Positions 37,151-48,441 are shown, counted from the first letter of the stretch. The stretch is DNA of 64,000 nt from Eonycteris spelaea (GCA_003508835.1 PUFA01000116.1:5208001-5272000); one strand, 5' to 3'. Translations and numbers: made by a program. The notes: generated by a model from the letters alone, not told the origin.

Positions 37151-39295
37151 GCTTTTTCATATGTGCACTGAAAGCAGGGTGTTTTGCTAAGAGTCATTTA
37201 CCTCGGTGAGACGCCCTCCACTGCTTTGTTTACTCCCAGAACGGTACAGTTACTGGAATGACTGCTCGGTTGTTTAGCATTTTGCCACTATTTTCTTCAA
37301 CTCTTGCGCGGGGTCTCTCCCTGTGCATGCGCAGCTTAGGAGTCAGCCAGTGACTTACGGGGAATGTACACAGAAATTTTTAGACTCTCGTCTCTGAGAC
37401 GTCCTCTTTGAAATTTTGCCCGTTCAGTCTCAGTCAGTTTGGTCATCTTGAGCCAGTCAGACTGACACGTTCTGCTTGGCCTCAGTTACCCTGCAGAGTA
37501 AACTGGAAAATGCCCTGGAGGAAGAAAATGCCATCTTGAACGTGGAACTCCTTTGCCCTGTTTTCCTTCCCCTGGGATCCTAGCTTCTCAAGCCCTGCTC
37601 ATGTTGTTTACTCCTCAGAGGCTTCCGTTGGTATTTCGTCCAACTCTCATAGCATTTTTCAGTGGGAGGGTTGTTCCAAACAAGGTGTATTCTCAATGCC
37701 AGATCTGGAAGTCTCTTGCTAGTTTGTCTTACATCTCAGATTCTTTAGCTGAGATTATTTTATTTCTCCTTGAAATACAACCTTGAGAATTCCCTGTAAA
37801 GCAGATCTTTTGATGATAAATTCTCAGTGTTTTTTGGTCTGAAAATAATATTTTCAAGACTCCTGTAATAGATGATAATGCCTGCGTGGCACTGGGTGTA
37901 AGAAGGCAGGGAGTATAGCACTTGGGTGGTTTCCAGCTTTAGGCTATGGATGGCTGGTGCATGTTTTTGGCGACATGTGTATGCATTTCTATTGGGTGTA
38001 TACCTAAGAGTGGTGTTACTGAACAGTTTTATTTCAAAATGATTTTTGTAACATTTTAAAAATACAAAATGTCTAAAGAAAAAAATGACCAGTCAGCCCT
38101 CCCCACTTCCTGAGTTCACCAAATATGTCCTTATTTTTCCAGATTAACATAAATGAAAAAGTAGGATCATAAATTTATCACTGAAAATATATATTGAAAG
38201 TGTTCTTCGAGGTCTGCCTTGAGTTCATCCTTTTGAAGAAATGCATAATATTTCGTAGTATGGATTTTTAATAAGTTGTTCATTCCTATATTGCTGAGTA
38301 TTTACAGAACTTAATATCTCAAAAGTTATTTCAATGCTTTAACATTTCGTGGCAGCCTCTATTACTCAGGACAAAAAAAAAAAAAAAAAACCTGGAAAGA
38401 AAAACACAAACTCTAGGGGAATTAGAACTAGAGAAGGGTATAGGATTTAAAATCAAAGTAGTAATGTGGAGTCTGAAACAGATAAAGAGAGGATAGAACC
38501 AGCTGCTACGGAAAGAAAACAAAGGCTTAGGGAGAAAAAAAAAAAGGAAAAAAAAAACATGAAGGAGAAAATATGCAGTATAGGCAATTTGTAATTTGAT
38601 CGTTTTCTATATGGAGCTGCTGTTTGCTTCGCTTGGGGGTGATCCTAGGATTGCTTTCCTCAGCCCACATCCATCTATTTGGTTCATCTATCTACCAAGT
38701 GGACATTACAGAGCATGCGTCTAGGGCCACATGAAGTGGAAAAACTAAAGAAGAAAAAACACCGTTCTTGACTTATGCTTACTTTGGTTTGGGGAATTGA
38801 ATGAAAACCTGAATAATACTGGAGGGTACTCTATCTATCGCCTTTACCAATGAATCCACGTTCCAGTGGAAGGTCCAGCCTGAACACTGTTTTGTGATCG
38901 GATAGAAAGCTTTTTAATGGTCTCTTCCCAGGGACAGTTTGGTCTGGGGACACCTCCTCCTTAGGTCCCCTAAGAACCAGGGCCAGGGCAGTGAGGCGAG
39001 GGGTGAGGAACCAGGAGAATGTAAAGGAGCCACAGAAATTTCAAGGCTTTGGGGCCAACCGTGAAAAGGGAAAATTGGTTTTCCCCCAGGTCTAAAGATG
39101 AACTCACAAAGCCAGATGAGCAGACACCAATTCAAGGCAGGACCTGGTCAGGCATGGGGCCAGGCCCTGGCTCAAAAGGCAAGTGCTGGATCCCACCCTT
39201 TACTTGATTAAAATGACACAGGATTCGAAACAAATTCAAGAAACCCACACACAGGAAGAAAGCTGTATGAGCAAGGGTATTTTATCTATTTTTAG
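37151..39295. other. No gene seen; poly(A) tracts and L1-like patch
   Basis: No exon supported. Contains an A20-like run at about 38,371-38,390, further A-rich runs at 38,535-38,560, and at about 37,980-38,320 an old minus-strand L1-like patch (TTCTATTGGGTGTATACC, ATGCATAATATTTCGTAGTATGG). Confidence 0.45.
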
Positions 39296-39299
39296 TTGA

Positions 39300-40030
39300 T
39301 TAAATTTATTTTATCACAAAATAATGTGTATTACTATTAAAATTTTAATGAGGTGTATGAAGAAAAAAATACTTAAAAGCTACTCTTTCCTGTCTGAAGT
39401 AATAGCTTGATGTACGTTTTTTCATATAATTTCTATGTTTATATAAGTATTTAAAATATTTTTAAAGTTTTTCCTACAAATATGCCAGCTCTCCATTTTA
39501 CAACCACGTTAAATGTTTATTTAAAAGATGAATATAAATATAGTCTCACTTCTGGCAAATATATAGAGATTTAAGGCATCCTTGTAAACATTTGTGTATC
39601 ACTTCATATAAAGATCTATCATAATGTAGCAACCCCACCCTCGTTGGTAAACAGTCTCACGGATTTATTTTTCAAAAAACGGCCTTGCCGCACTCGCGGC
39701 TCGGATATTGACACAAAGCCGGGCCTCTGCGGTCCGGGGAAGGGGGCGGGTCCGCCCCCACCGCCGCGGCCGCCAATCAGCCGCGGGATCGGCCCCCTCC
39801 GCTCCCACCTCTGCACCGCAGCCCACCTCCCCTGACAGGCCAGGCCTCCCACCATCATCGCCACCGATTTCCAAACCCCCAGGCTGCCTGTCCCCTCTCC
39901 TCGTCACGTCTCTGCAGAGGAGTCCCTTCCCCCTCCGAAGTCGCCCAGTGGAAATTGCTGGACAACCGGTGAGTCTGGTCCAAGGATGGTTTCTGGAACC
40001 GGAGCAGGCCCAGGCGCCCTGACCGAGCCA
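39300..40030 (+). promoter_or_regulatory. CpG island promoter/first-exon module B'
   Basis: From about 39,640 the sequence is strongly CpG-rich. Landmarks: ATTTATTTTTCAA, ATTGACACAAAGC at 39,707-39,719, Sp1-type GGGGGCGGG and CCGCCCCC, CCAAT at 39,773-39,777, and the splice donor CCG|GTGAGT (GT at 39,969). It pairs with module B at 28.0-28.4 kb. The similarity seems to extend about 110-300 bp upstream, into non-GC-rich DNA, so it is not mere composition. It lies on the TCAF1 strand about 8.5 kb from the coding exon and is a good candidate for an alternative TCAF1 first exon. Confidence 0.6.
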
Positions 40031-40250
40031 CCGATCCGGGGTGGGAGAGAGAGGGACCCGGCCCGGATCCTGGGTAGCGCAGGGGATGGGGCGCCTGCAG
40101 GGCTGCGAAGGTGGTCGGGTTTGGGGCCCCAGACCGCTTGGGCCTAAGGAGGCAGATGTCTTTCAAAGAAGCATCCCTGCGGTTTCTCCATGTCCGTTTC
40201 TGCCTTTTTTTTTTTTTTTACCTCTATGGCTGTTAATTATTGGTCTCCAG

Positions 40251-40458
40251 GAACCTAACCATCAGGAGTCTAATATATCCCTGTCCTTTAAAAACATTTT
40301 TCATGATGAAATATTTCAAAGCTATAGATATGTGCAGACAACAGATTTATCAGATGACATTTTATCACCTTTGCTTCAGCCGTGTGTCTTCCCTCCTAAG
40401 AAACCAAACCTGACCATTAAAACCTTTTCCCCCAAATCTCATGTCCCCATTCTCAGAG
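40251..40458 (+). other. Possible non-coding exon (acceptor and donor)
   Basis: A T13 tract followed by CTCCAG|GAACC gives an acceptor at 40,250, and TCTCAGAG|GTAAGTC gives a strong donor with GT at 40,459. The enclosed 208 bp partly resemble an old L1 3' UTR (TTCATGATGAAATATTTCAA), which would make this a candidate exonised repeat in the 5' UTR. The 168-residue open frame here starts in module B' GC-rich DNA and is probably not translated. Confidence 0.3.
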
Positions 40459-40959
40459 GTAAGTCGGGTGGTGCCCTTTCCATGTATATTTTTGTTCTTT
40501 TATTTTTATGTAAGCAATATATGCATTTTCATTTTAAATTTTTTTAATTAAAATATTTTGGAGTTTTACCTTGCGGTGCTATTAGTCCTGGCATTTCAGA
40601 CCGGAAAGGGACTTAGCAAGCAAGTCACCGGCCCTTCTTGTTTAGCTGAGAACCCTGAGCCCTGGAGAAGATAAAGGACTGCTCACTGTCACTCGGGTGG
40701 TCCTTGAAGAGACAGGATCCTGAATTCAAGATCTCAGTTTCTGTTCCTGGTGTTTCCTGGGTGTAAACCCTGCCACTGAGATCACCTACCCACAACCCCC
40801 TCCTGATTATTGTTCAGATGAGTCGATTTGGAGGAAAGGGGTTGAAGGAAGACGGGAAAGGAAGTATAGTCTGACTCGGATTGGACAAAAACCCTTGCTA
40901 GGAGTCAAAGATGCATTTTCCTGAAACATGAAGTATTGATTCTTAGGACAACCTGAATA

Positions 40960-41235
40960 TTTATTTTACTTAACAAGCACTCATATAGTCTTAACTATCT
41001 GCCAGCATTGATCTAGGAACTTTATAAGGATTCATTCCCTAATTTAAACCTCACAAGAACTCGGTAATGTAGGTATTCATTTCATCATCCCATTTTACAG
41101 GTAGTGGAAGTGGGGCATAGAGGAATTAAGTAACTTGCTCAGTCACTCAGTCACTAGTGTCACCCTCAGATCCGAGTCTGGGCCATCTGGTGACAATCTG
41201 AGTTCCTAACCACTATGCTACCCTGGACTGCACTT
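40960..41235 (-). mobile_element. MIR SINE, minus strand
   Basis: CTATCTGCCAGCATTGATCTAGG, AACCTCACAAGAACTCGGTAATG, CATCCCATTTTACAGGTAG, GGGGCATAGAGGAATTAAG, TAACTTGCTCAGTCACTCAG and CCTAACCACTATGCTACCC follow the full-length MIR order in reverse. Confidence 0.85.
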
Positions 41236-41689
41236 GCGAGAACTGCCACTAGACTGACGTGACGTCACACACGAAGCAGGGAGTTGCAATTCACAGGGGA
41301 ACAGCTGTCACCTGATTATTAGAAAGGACTTGGAAAGAAATAGGGCTTGAAATGTACACTGAAGAATAAATTGCATATGAACTATATTCTTATTTTTAAC
41401 TTACAATGCAAACTACGTAGAGCTATACAAAATTGCCCTCGGCTGTCTCCTAGGTGAAACAGTATTAGCAGGTAGAGCTGTATGTAGCCTGTCCTCTCCC
41501 ACCATAATACGAATATACGCGGAGCTATGTTTTATTATAAAAAGGAAAGCACATTCTACAATTTCCAGAGTTTTTATTTTCTCCTTGGCAATACTTCAAG
41601 TGCATCGCTCTAATCGAATGGAGATCTAAGCTCTTCAGAGAACTGAGTAACATTCCGCAGGAGCCTTATAGTTTGTTGAGCCGTGTCCT

Positions 41690-42300
41690 TACTCGCGTGT
41701 AGTCAGAGGCGTGTGTCTCTCACAAAACGGCCGCCCCCGCTGCCGGGTGGGGGCCGCTGCCGCGGTGCCGAGCAGACGGGGCCGGCGACACAAAGAAGCG
41801 CTGTCCCCCGCCAAGCGCCGCCCCTCGGGCTCGCTGCCGCCCGGGAGGAAGTGAGGAGGAGGGGAGCTCGGGAGCCCCTCCCCTCCTCCCTCTCCCCGGC
41901 TCGGCCCTGCTCCCCGCTCGTGCTCCCCGCGCGGCTCGCAGCGGAGCCCCTTCCCCGTCGCAACGCGCATCCCCTCCGCACGCAGCCCTGCCCCCCTGTC
42001 CACCGCGGGGCGACCAGGTGAGTGGCCCCCCTGGAAAGCCTGGCAGGCGGCAGAGGGGCCGGCGGCGGCGGAGCGGCCCGGGGCTGGGGGAGGGCGCTGC
42101 CGCGGGCCGAGGGGGCGCAGCGGGGCGGGGGGCGCCGCCGCCGGCGACAGAACCCGTCGCCGTCTGTGTCGCGGTCCTGCCGGCGCGCGTCCCGTGCTCT
42201 CGGGCCCTGCGTCGCGTCCGCCGCAGCGCTGCTCCTCTCGGGGTCTGACATCCGATGTCGTCTGCCTGCTTTGTGTCGTCGAGCTACGCACGGGCCTGAC
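41690..42300 (+). promoter_or_regulatory. Main CpG island with first exon donor (candidate TCAF1 promoter)
   Basis: The densest CpG island in the window, with many GC boxes and no TATA motif. A strong donor CCAG|GTGAGT (GT at 42,018) ends a plausible non-coding first exon on the TCAF1 strand; joining it to the acceptor at 48,441 would remove a 6.4 kb intron. A GACACAAAG word (41,787) is shared with modules B and B', and CAAAACGGCC resembles the B' text at 39,673, so it may be a third, more diverged relative. Long open frames on both strands are GC-rich shadows. Confidence 0.6.
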
Positions 42301-42419
42301 CAGCAGGAGCTGCATCTGGGCCGCAGCGTTAGCGGATGACAATACCGTGGCCCAGCGAGGAGGCAGGGCCGGCTCGGGCTCACACAGGTGGCTCGTGACA
42401 GCACCCTTCTGGCCTACTG

Positions 42420-42780
42420 CCCTTTGATCTGTGCAAACACCGTGTCAGGGACCGAGATCCCTCGCCCACTCTCCCTGGCCCCCTGGCTGTGCGTGGAGAG
42501 GGGCCGACCTCTTCCCAGACTGTGCCGGCGGGCCACAGCGCCCTGCCAGCCCCAGCTTCTCCTCTCGCTGCCCGCCTCCCGCTGCCGCTCCCACTCCCCC
42601 ACCGCCACCCGCCCCCGTCCTCCCCTGACGTCACCGACTCGGCGCTTTGTGGACTGGGCCTGCGGAGGAAAGGCTGGCCTGGGCGAGGGCCTGGAGAGGA
42701 AAGCGGGGTGAAGGGTCTCTCGCCAGAACTTCACACTGACAGCCCCTAGGAATGTAGAACGTCCTGCCTCCAGCATCGTC
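42420..42780 (+). promoter_or_regulatory. CRE-containing CpG module A' (paralogue of 26.7-27.0 kb)
   Basis: TGACGTCA at 42,626-42,633 after a C-rich tract, then CTGGCCTGGGCGAGGGC (42,674) and GCCCCTAGGAATGTAGAACG (42,742) reproduce the order seen near 26,831. This copy is much richer in CpG, consistent with an active, unmethylated promoter element, whereas the 26.8 kb copy has lost CpGs. The CRE suggests CREB/ATF responsiveness, by inference only. Confidence 0.6.
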
Positions 42781-44415
42781 CGTTTGATTGAACAGCCTCT
42801 GAGGCAGGCTGATCAACAACAGCTAGTAAGAGGCAGCACCACGATTTCTCTTAAAAAAAAAAAAAATAGGTCTTCTCACTCCTGGGCTAGTGGTCCTCCA
42901 TTTTGCTGTTCTGGGAATTTTGCAGAGAGCGAAGGGAGCAAATATGAGTGGGAGAGAGAGGGAGGGACCCAGGAACTCTCAGGAATTAAGGAGGAGTAGT
43001 AAAATCAAAATGGGGGTACAGAAAAAGCAAAGTCTTGAATCGTGCTTGCTTTTATGGGAGTGGGGGAGGGGCTGATTGGGAAGAGCCACAAACAGACCTC
43101 CAAAGATAACGGTAATGGTCTGTTTTGTAAGCTGGGTGTTTGGTATATGAGAGTCTAATTTTCAAAATTGTTTTATTATTATTTTACCATCTGTATTCTT
43201 CCATGTGCATTAAAAACTCTTTTTAAAGTATGAATTAAACCATTTTTAAGTGAAAATCAAATAAGATTGTCCTGGGAATAGACAGAATGCCAAAGAAGGG
43301 GTTAAACCCACCCTAATTCTGGCTTAAAAGAAGTTGATGAATATTGGAAAAGATTTTGGGCATATAAGGAAAAGGAAAAAACGGTTCACAAAGAGAACAG
43401 CATGAGAAAGAGAAGACCTACAAAATTGGATGTCTGTAATGGTCATCATTTTTCAAGGCCAGGGTGGCAGTTTGCTGGAGGAGACAACCTAGGTTGGTCC
43501 TTACACCCGCACCTTACATCCATCATTCAATCATCCATCCATAGACTATTCATCCTCCTGGCAAATCCAAAGAACAAAACATGTCCCCTAACCTCAGACA
43601 CTTGCCCTACTTTGGGATTTGAAAGCAAAGTATAATGCAGGATGTGGTGCAATATGCAAGACAGGCCTGGACCCTCCTTCCCTTCCATATACACCTCTGA
43701 AAGGCGAACCCCATTTGAGTGCCCTGGGACCACTTTGTGGCATGGATAGGGGATCTGTAAAGCCTTCTCCCTGAGTTACATGTTGTGCCTGGGGTACCTT
43801 CTGCGTTGGAGGTGACTGGAGTTCCAGAAAGTTGGTGGGCCTGGGGGCAGGGGTGGGGGAGAGGTGGTGTAGAGAAAGCAGGGTCCATGGAAGAAGAACC
43901 AAAAATGAAGAACTTAGGGGGAGAAATAAAAGGGGTTTCTCCAGGCTGTGTCCATCTGAGCTCACCGAGCTAGGAAGGCAAACGGATTCAGGCACAAAGA
44001 GGAAGCAGCTGGTTCAAAAGTCAAGTGTCAGAGTCACCCGGAGCTGGTTAAAGTGGGGACAGAACCAGCTGCAAAGCTCAAGGAACCTGCACAGGAGGAA
44101 ATCAAGTTTATCGGTGGGCGGATGTACAGCCTGTTGGGAAATGAAGGAAGACGTCTGAAGACGAGTGAGACAGGATCGCTTGATCAATCTAATCATTTAT
44201 GTGTGTGATCATTTAATATGTGTTTACGTGGTTGAATTTATATTGCCTGTGCTATTATTAAATTGTAATAGTAATACAATTCAAAGGATGCAGACTTGTA
44301 TAAAGAGGAGGAATACTGTTCGTTCACCTCTTCTCTTCCTAATGCAGTCAGTGTCAGCATGTTGAAATGCGGCCTTCTCAGTTTTTCTGTGTATATAAAA
44401 TCCTGGTACATAATA
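42781..44415. other. Inferred TCAF1 5' intron; no exon recognised
   Basis: Contains an A13 run at about 42,853 and at 43,120-43,230 an L1 3' UTR-like patch (TTTTGTAAGCTGGGTGTTTGG). GC-moderate frames between 43.4 and 44.2 kb show no splice context or family similarity known to me. Confidence 0.4.
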
Positions 44416-44419
44416 GGCT

Positions 44420-44680
44420 TATCTATTTCTTAAGAACGTGGACTGTAGGACTCAATTTCCTAGATTTGGATCCATGTGATGTGAGCAAATTACAAATTCT
44501 CTGGCCATCAGGTTTTTCGTTTTGTTTGTTTTTTACCCATCTGTAAAATGAGAGACAGTGATAATACATACCTCATAAGCTTACTGTCAGGATTAAATAA
44601 TTATGTAAAGCACTAATTATAATGCCCAGAACCTGGTATGTACTGTATTAAAATTACTAATAGCATTACGACTATTGTTA
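44420..44680 (+). mobile_element. MIR SINE
   Basis: GACTCAATTTCCTAGATTTGG, CATCTGTAAAATGAGAGACAG, ACCTCATAAGCTTACTGTCAGG, ATTAAATAATTATGTAAAGC and GCCCAGAACCTGGTATGTAC follow the MIR order in forward orientation. Confidence 0.8.
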
Positions 44681-46915
44681 TCTTCACCCATACAAAAATG
44701 GGCTTGTGTCCTACATATTATAGTGTTTTGGAATTTTCATTTAAAATATATCTAGAACATCCTCCTAGGTAGACGCAGAATAGATTTAACTCAGCCTTTG
44801 TGCTAGCTACGTGATATTCTATAATGCAGATTACCGTGCTCGACTCAAACATTCTCCATCTCAAACACCTTGCCACATATACAACACTGGTGTCAGCCTA
44901 AGGCTGACACTGCGGCCTCGCTCACAGTGCAGCAAAGAGGGAAACTGGCAGAGGGAAGGAGGGCTTGGGCGTTCCCAGCCAAACCCCACCCCATCTGGCC
45001 GCTAGGCTGGCCCAGGAGAAAGGTAGAAGGAGGGTCCCATCAGGAAAAACCTTCCTCCCCGGTCCCCTGCTTTTCACATCTCCAAGCCATCTGCCCATCC
45101 CTTTGTCGCTCCACAGATGTTTCTTCTCCCATGAACTAGCGCAACACAACCAGAGAGACAAAAATGTGAGTTTCCAGCTCCAGGTGTGTTTGAAGTATCA
45201 ACACCAGCAGTGCCATAGGCCCAGATAGAAAGGGTCCTATGGACAGGTCTTCCAAGGTGTGTATGGGTGGCTGGCGGGGGGCTGTTCCCCAGGGTTTTAT
45301 GGTGGGCACAGTGGGCCATGGGGCTGGGATGTGTGGATAACAGGTGTAGCTTTGGGTTAGGGATCCTGTACCCACAGGACTCAAAAATGGTTCTAGGACA
45401 CATTCCTTGTCCTTCGTCTCCACTTCTAGGTTTCCACTTATCTGTCTCCGTTTGTCATTTTGTGTGGTAAAGAGCATCCTTGTATGTACACATTCAATAC
45501 TGCCACTCGTTTCTGTAAGAAAGGTTATTAGAAGAGGGATCTCTGAGTTGTCACTGTCAGGTGGCTGTCAAGTTCTCAGTCCTTCCAGCAGATGTGATAG
45601 TGTCCCCAAAGCCGTGTGGATAGTGAACATTATTAACTGCCTTTATCTTCCTCACCTTCTCCTCTTCCTCTGCCTTTTCCTCTTTCTCCTTCTTCACTGC
45701 CTTCTTTTTCTGACAATCTTAGGGGCAACATACATTGTATTTTCATTTGCCTGATTAGTGAGACTGAGCATATTTTCATAAACTAATCAGCCATTTCAAT
45801 TTTCTCTTCTGTGAATATCTTTCCTTAGGAGGATAGGATTTCAGTAGACAGAAAGATGTGGGAGAGGAAGCAGGAAATAAAGAGAATGGGAAGAGAACCT
45901 AATGTTTTAAAAGCAGGGCATGTCCAGGGAGGCCAAGTGTTCTGGAAACCGCGGAGGGTTGGGTGATGGGAGAGAGTGGGTGGCAGGAGATAGGGCTGGA
46001 GAAGTAAAGAGCACCCAGCCCTGGAGGCCTCGCCCCACCAGGCTGGGCTCAGACTTTCCCCTGCGGGCCAAGGCGAGGCCCAGGGATTCTGTTCTGGGAA
46101 ATAATCCCATCACTGCCTTTAGATACTGGTAACAGATGCCGGTGACTGAGAAACTGGATCTGTCTAGTCGAGGAATGAATTACTGAGGACCCGAGTGAAC
46201 TTAATGGCAGCGTGACTGGAAACCATAAACGACAACCTTAGCAGGCCTTGGGACCAGCTGGGTATGGAGAAGGTGGGAGAAGGGACGCAGCTGTGACTCT
46301 GGTTATTTGTGGACACCGGAGAAGCAGGGAAGGGACAAGTCTCGCTGACCCGCTGTGTGCTGACTTTATCTGCTCAGCATTACATAGGCCGCCCTCTTTG
46401 ACACCTCGGGACATCAAGCTCCCGTGACTTACTGAATCGGAGTGAATCTGGAGGGAAAGCATAAACGCAGGACCTCTTTCCTTTCAGGGGCCGCCACCGA
46501 TCCGAGAGTGTACCCTTTAAGTTGGGGTCTTGGGTTTCTTAGTTGCGTCAGGACCCAGGGCCTTTTTGAAATCTCTGGCCTGGGGAAGGCACAGTGCCTG
46601 TGCCGAGCACTTTTCCAGGGCCCAAAGGCACCCTTGAGGACTAAAAATAATTAGTATTGGCTCCAAAATACAAAAGCTATAAAATCAGAACGAATAAATA
46701 CTTAATCCAGTGTTTGTAAAATCCAACATCGGGTTAGGTTTTTTTTCTTGTTTACTTTATAAGAATTCTCCATTATGTGCATACTTCAATACTTTCCTCT
46801 GAACCAAATAATTATAAGCAAGTATCCATATATATGTTCACATATGTATGTATATGTAAGCATATACGTATATATAATAAATAATCGAATGCTCATACGT
46901 GAGATAAATCATCGA
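44681..46915. other. Inferred TCAF1 5' intron; small L1 patch
   Basis: No exon recognised. At 45,715-45,830, GTATTTTCATTTGCCTGATTAG, TGAGACTGAGCATATTTTC and CTAATCAGCCATTTC resemble a reversed L1 3' UTR. A TA/CATATA-rich simple repeat lies at about 46,826-46,885. Confidence 0.45.
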
Positions 46916-46919
46916 AAGG

Positions 46920-47090
46920 CACTTAACCCTTAACCCTCAGCACAACTTCAGGTGGCAGTGCTGTCATCCCACTTAATGAATGAGAGAAACTAAGGCCGAG
47001 ATGAGTCGCCTGATCTCAGTGACAGTAAAGCTAAGGTTCAGCCCCAGGCAGCCTACCTAATTCCAGGGCGGAGTGTGTAAGGCTTCTACA
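46920..47090 (-). mobile_element. MIR SINE fragment, minus strand
   Basis: CCCTCAGCACAACTTCAGG, GAGAGAAACTAAGGCCGAG, GCCTGATCTCAGTGACAGTAAAG and GGTTCAGCCCCAGGCAGCC match the reversed MIR core and 5' part. Confidence 0.65.
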
Positions 47091-47735
47091 CACTGCCTCA
47101 GGGGTGAGTGCCTTCTCCGACAAAAGAAACAGAAACGAGGTAAGGGCCAAAGCTAGACAGGTAAGGATTTTCAGAAGAGGTAATGGAAGGATAGGGAGTA
47201 AATGGTTCAAGAGGTGGCAGATACTGATGTTGGCTCAGGCCATAAGGTTAGAGGTGGCGGGAGCCTCAGGGACAGGGAGAGAAGCACTGTCCAGAGCCAC
47301 CAAGTGGAGTGGTTGGCGAGGACGACAAGCCCTGGAAGTCCCGAGTACGAAAACGTGTCTGTCCCTGGGGGAACCGTTTCGGTAACGGGCTCGTAGTGGA
47401 GGTCAGATTGTAGAGCAGCCTTAAGTGGGGAGCGCGTGGAGAAGCAGCGGAGGATTTTTGTGGGTACACATCCTTTCTCCACTGTGTCCAGGTGCAGATG
47501 AGAATCTGCCATAAGTTCATAACTCATCTTTCGCCTCTGGTTGTCTGGGAGCTGGATTCAAGCCACCGTGGACTTCCGCTTTCCTCTCCCCAGCCTGTGA
47601 CTATGACCAAAGAACCTTCTCTGAGGACCCAGAATTTTCAGACTGAAGTTCTGGGTTCCCCAAGCTGGGCTGAATCAGCTTACTGTGGAGCTGAGTAGGG
47701 TAAAGTGGGGGTGAGGGGACAGCATGCTACATTGT
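47091..47735. other. Inferred TCAF1 5' intron; no feature seen
   Basis: Moderately GC-rich with short open frames on both strands; none is supported as an exon. Confidence 0.4.
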
Positions 47736-47739
47736 ATTT

Positions 47740-48175
47740 AGTTTCCAGGGGACATCATAACAAATTACCACAAACTGGGTGGCTTCAAACAACAGAACTT
47801 TATTCTCTCAGTTCTGGAGGCTTAGGAGTTTGAAATCTAGCTGTTGGCAAGGCTGGTTCTTTCCAGAAGTTCTGAAGGGGAACCTGTTCCATCCCTCTCT
47901 CTCCTGGCGTTTGTCAGCATCTTTGGCGTGCCCGGGTTTGTAGATGCAACGCTCCAATCTCCAGCTCCAACTTCTCATAACATTCTCCCCTGTGCATCCG
48001 GGTCTGTGTCCACATTTCCTTTTCTCAGAAGGACACCAGTCATTAGGTTAGGGACCCCTCAAATCCGGGATGACCTCACTTTAACTCAGTGACATCTGCA
48101 AAGACCCTGTTTCCAAATGAGGTCACATTCACTGGAGGTTCAGACTTCACAAACCTCTTTGGGAACACAATTCTG
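47740..48175 (-). mobile_element. MaLR-type LTR, minus strand
   Basis: CATAACAAATTACCACAAAC, GGTGGCTTCAAACAACAG, AACTTTATTCTCTCAGTTC, TGGAGGCTTAGGAGTTTG, ACATCTGCAAAGACCCTG and TTTCCAAATGAGGTCACATTC are the reversed 3'-to-5' landmarks of a common MaLR-like mammalian LTR. It ends about 265 bp before the TCAF1 coding exon. Confidence 0.65.
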
Positions 48176-48310
48176 CCCTCATTCTTCACTTTCGTTTGTT
48201 TCCTTTGATGATGGCAAAGCACTGAGCTCTTTTAGTTTAGCCAGAAGCATTTAAGGGAACGGGAAACAATGGGGCCTCCTGGATGGGGGACACTGACACT
48301 CCGGGTAAGT

Positions 48311-48352
48311 GCTGGAGGCATTTCACAATGAGCTGGAGGCATTTCACAATGA
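48311..48352 (+). repeat. 21-bp tandem duplication beside the TCAF1 acceptor
   Basis: Two perfect copies of GCTGGAGGCATTTCACAATGA lie in the intron, ending 89 bp before the coding exon. Perfect identity suggests a recent duplication and possibly length polymorphism. Confidence 0.9.
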
Positions 48353-48441
48353 GCGGAGGAAGGAACTGCTTGGCTGGCTTTATCTGTTCCTTTGTTTAAC
48401 CCAGTCTTCATCAAGCTGAGCCTTTGCTCTCTTCTTTGCAG

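Noticed and set aside
40041..40547. 168-codon plus-strand frame downstream of module B'
   Set aside because: It crosses the poly(T)/acceptor region and L1-like sequence. The residues show no recognisable family; it is better read as 5' UTR/intron.
41689..42404. Long minus-strand open frames (over 200 codons) across the main CpG island
   Set aside because: They overlap open frames on the other strand and are rich in R, P, G, A and S, as expected when stop codons are rare in GC-rich DNA. No domain, homology or splice context supports them.
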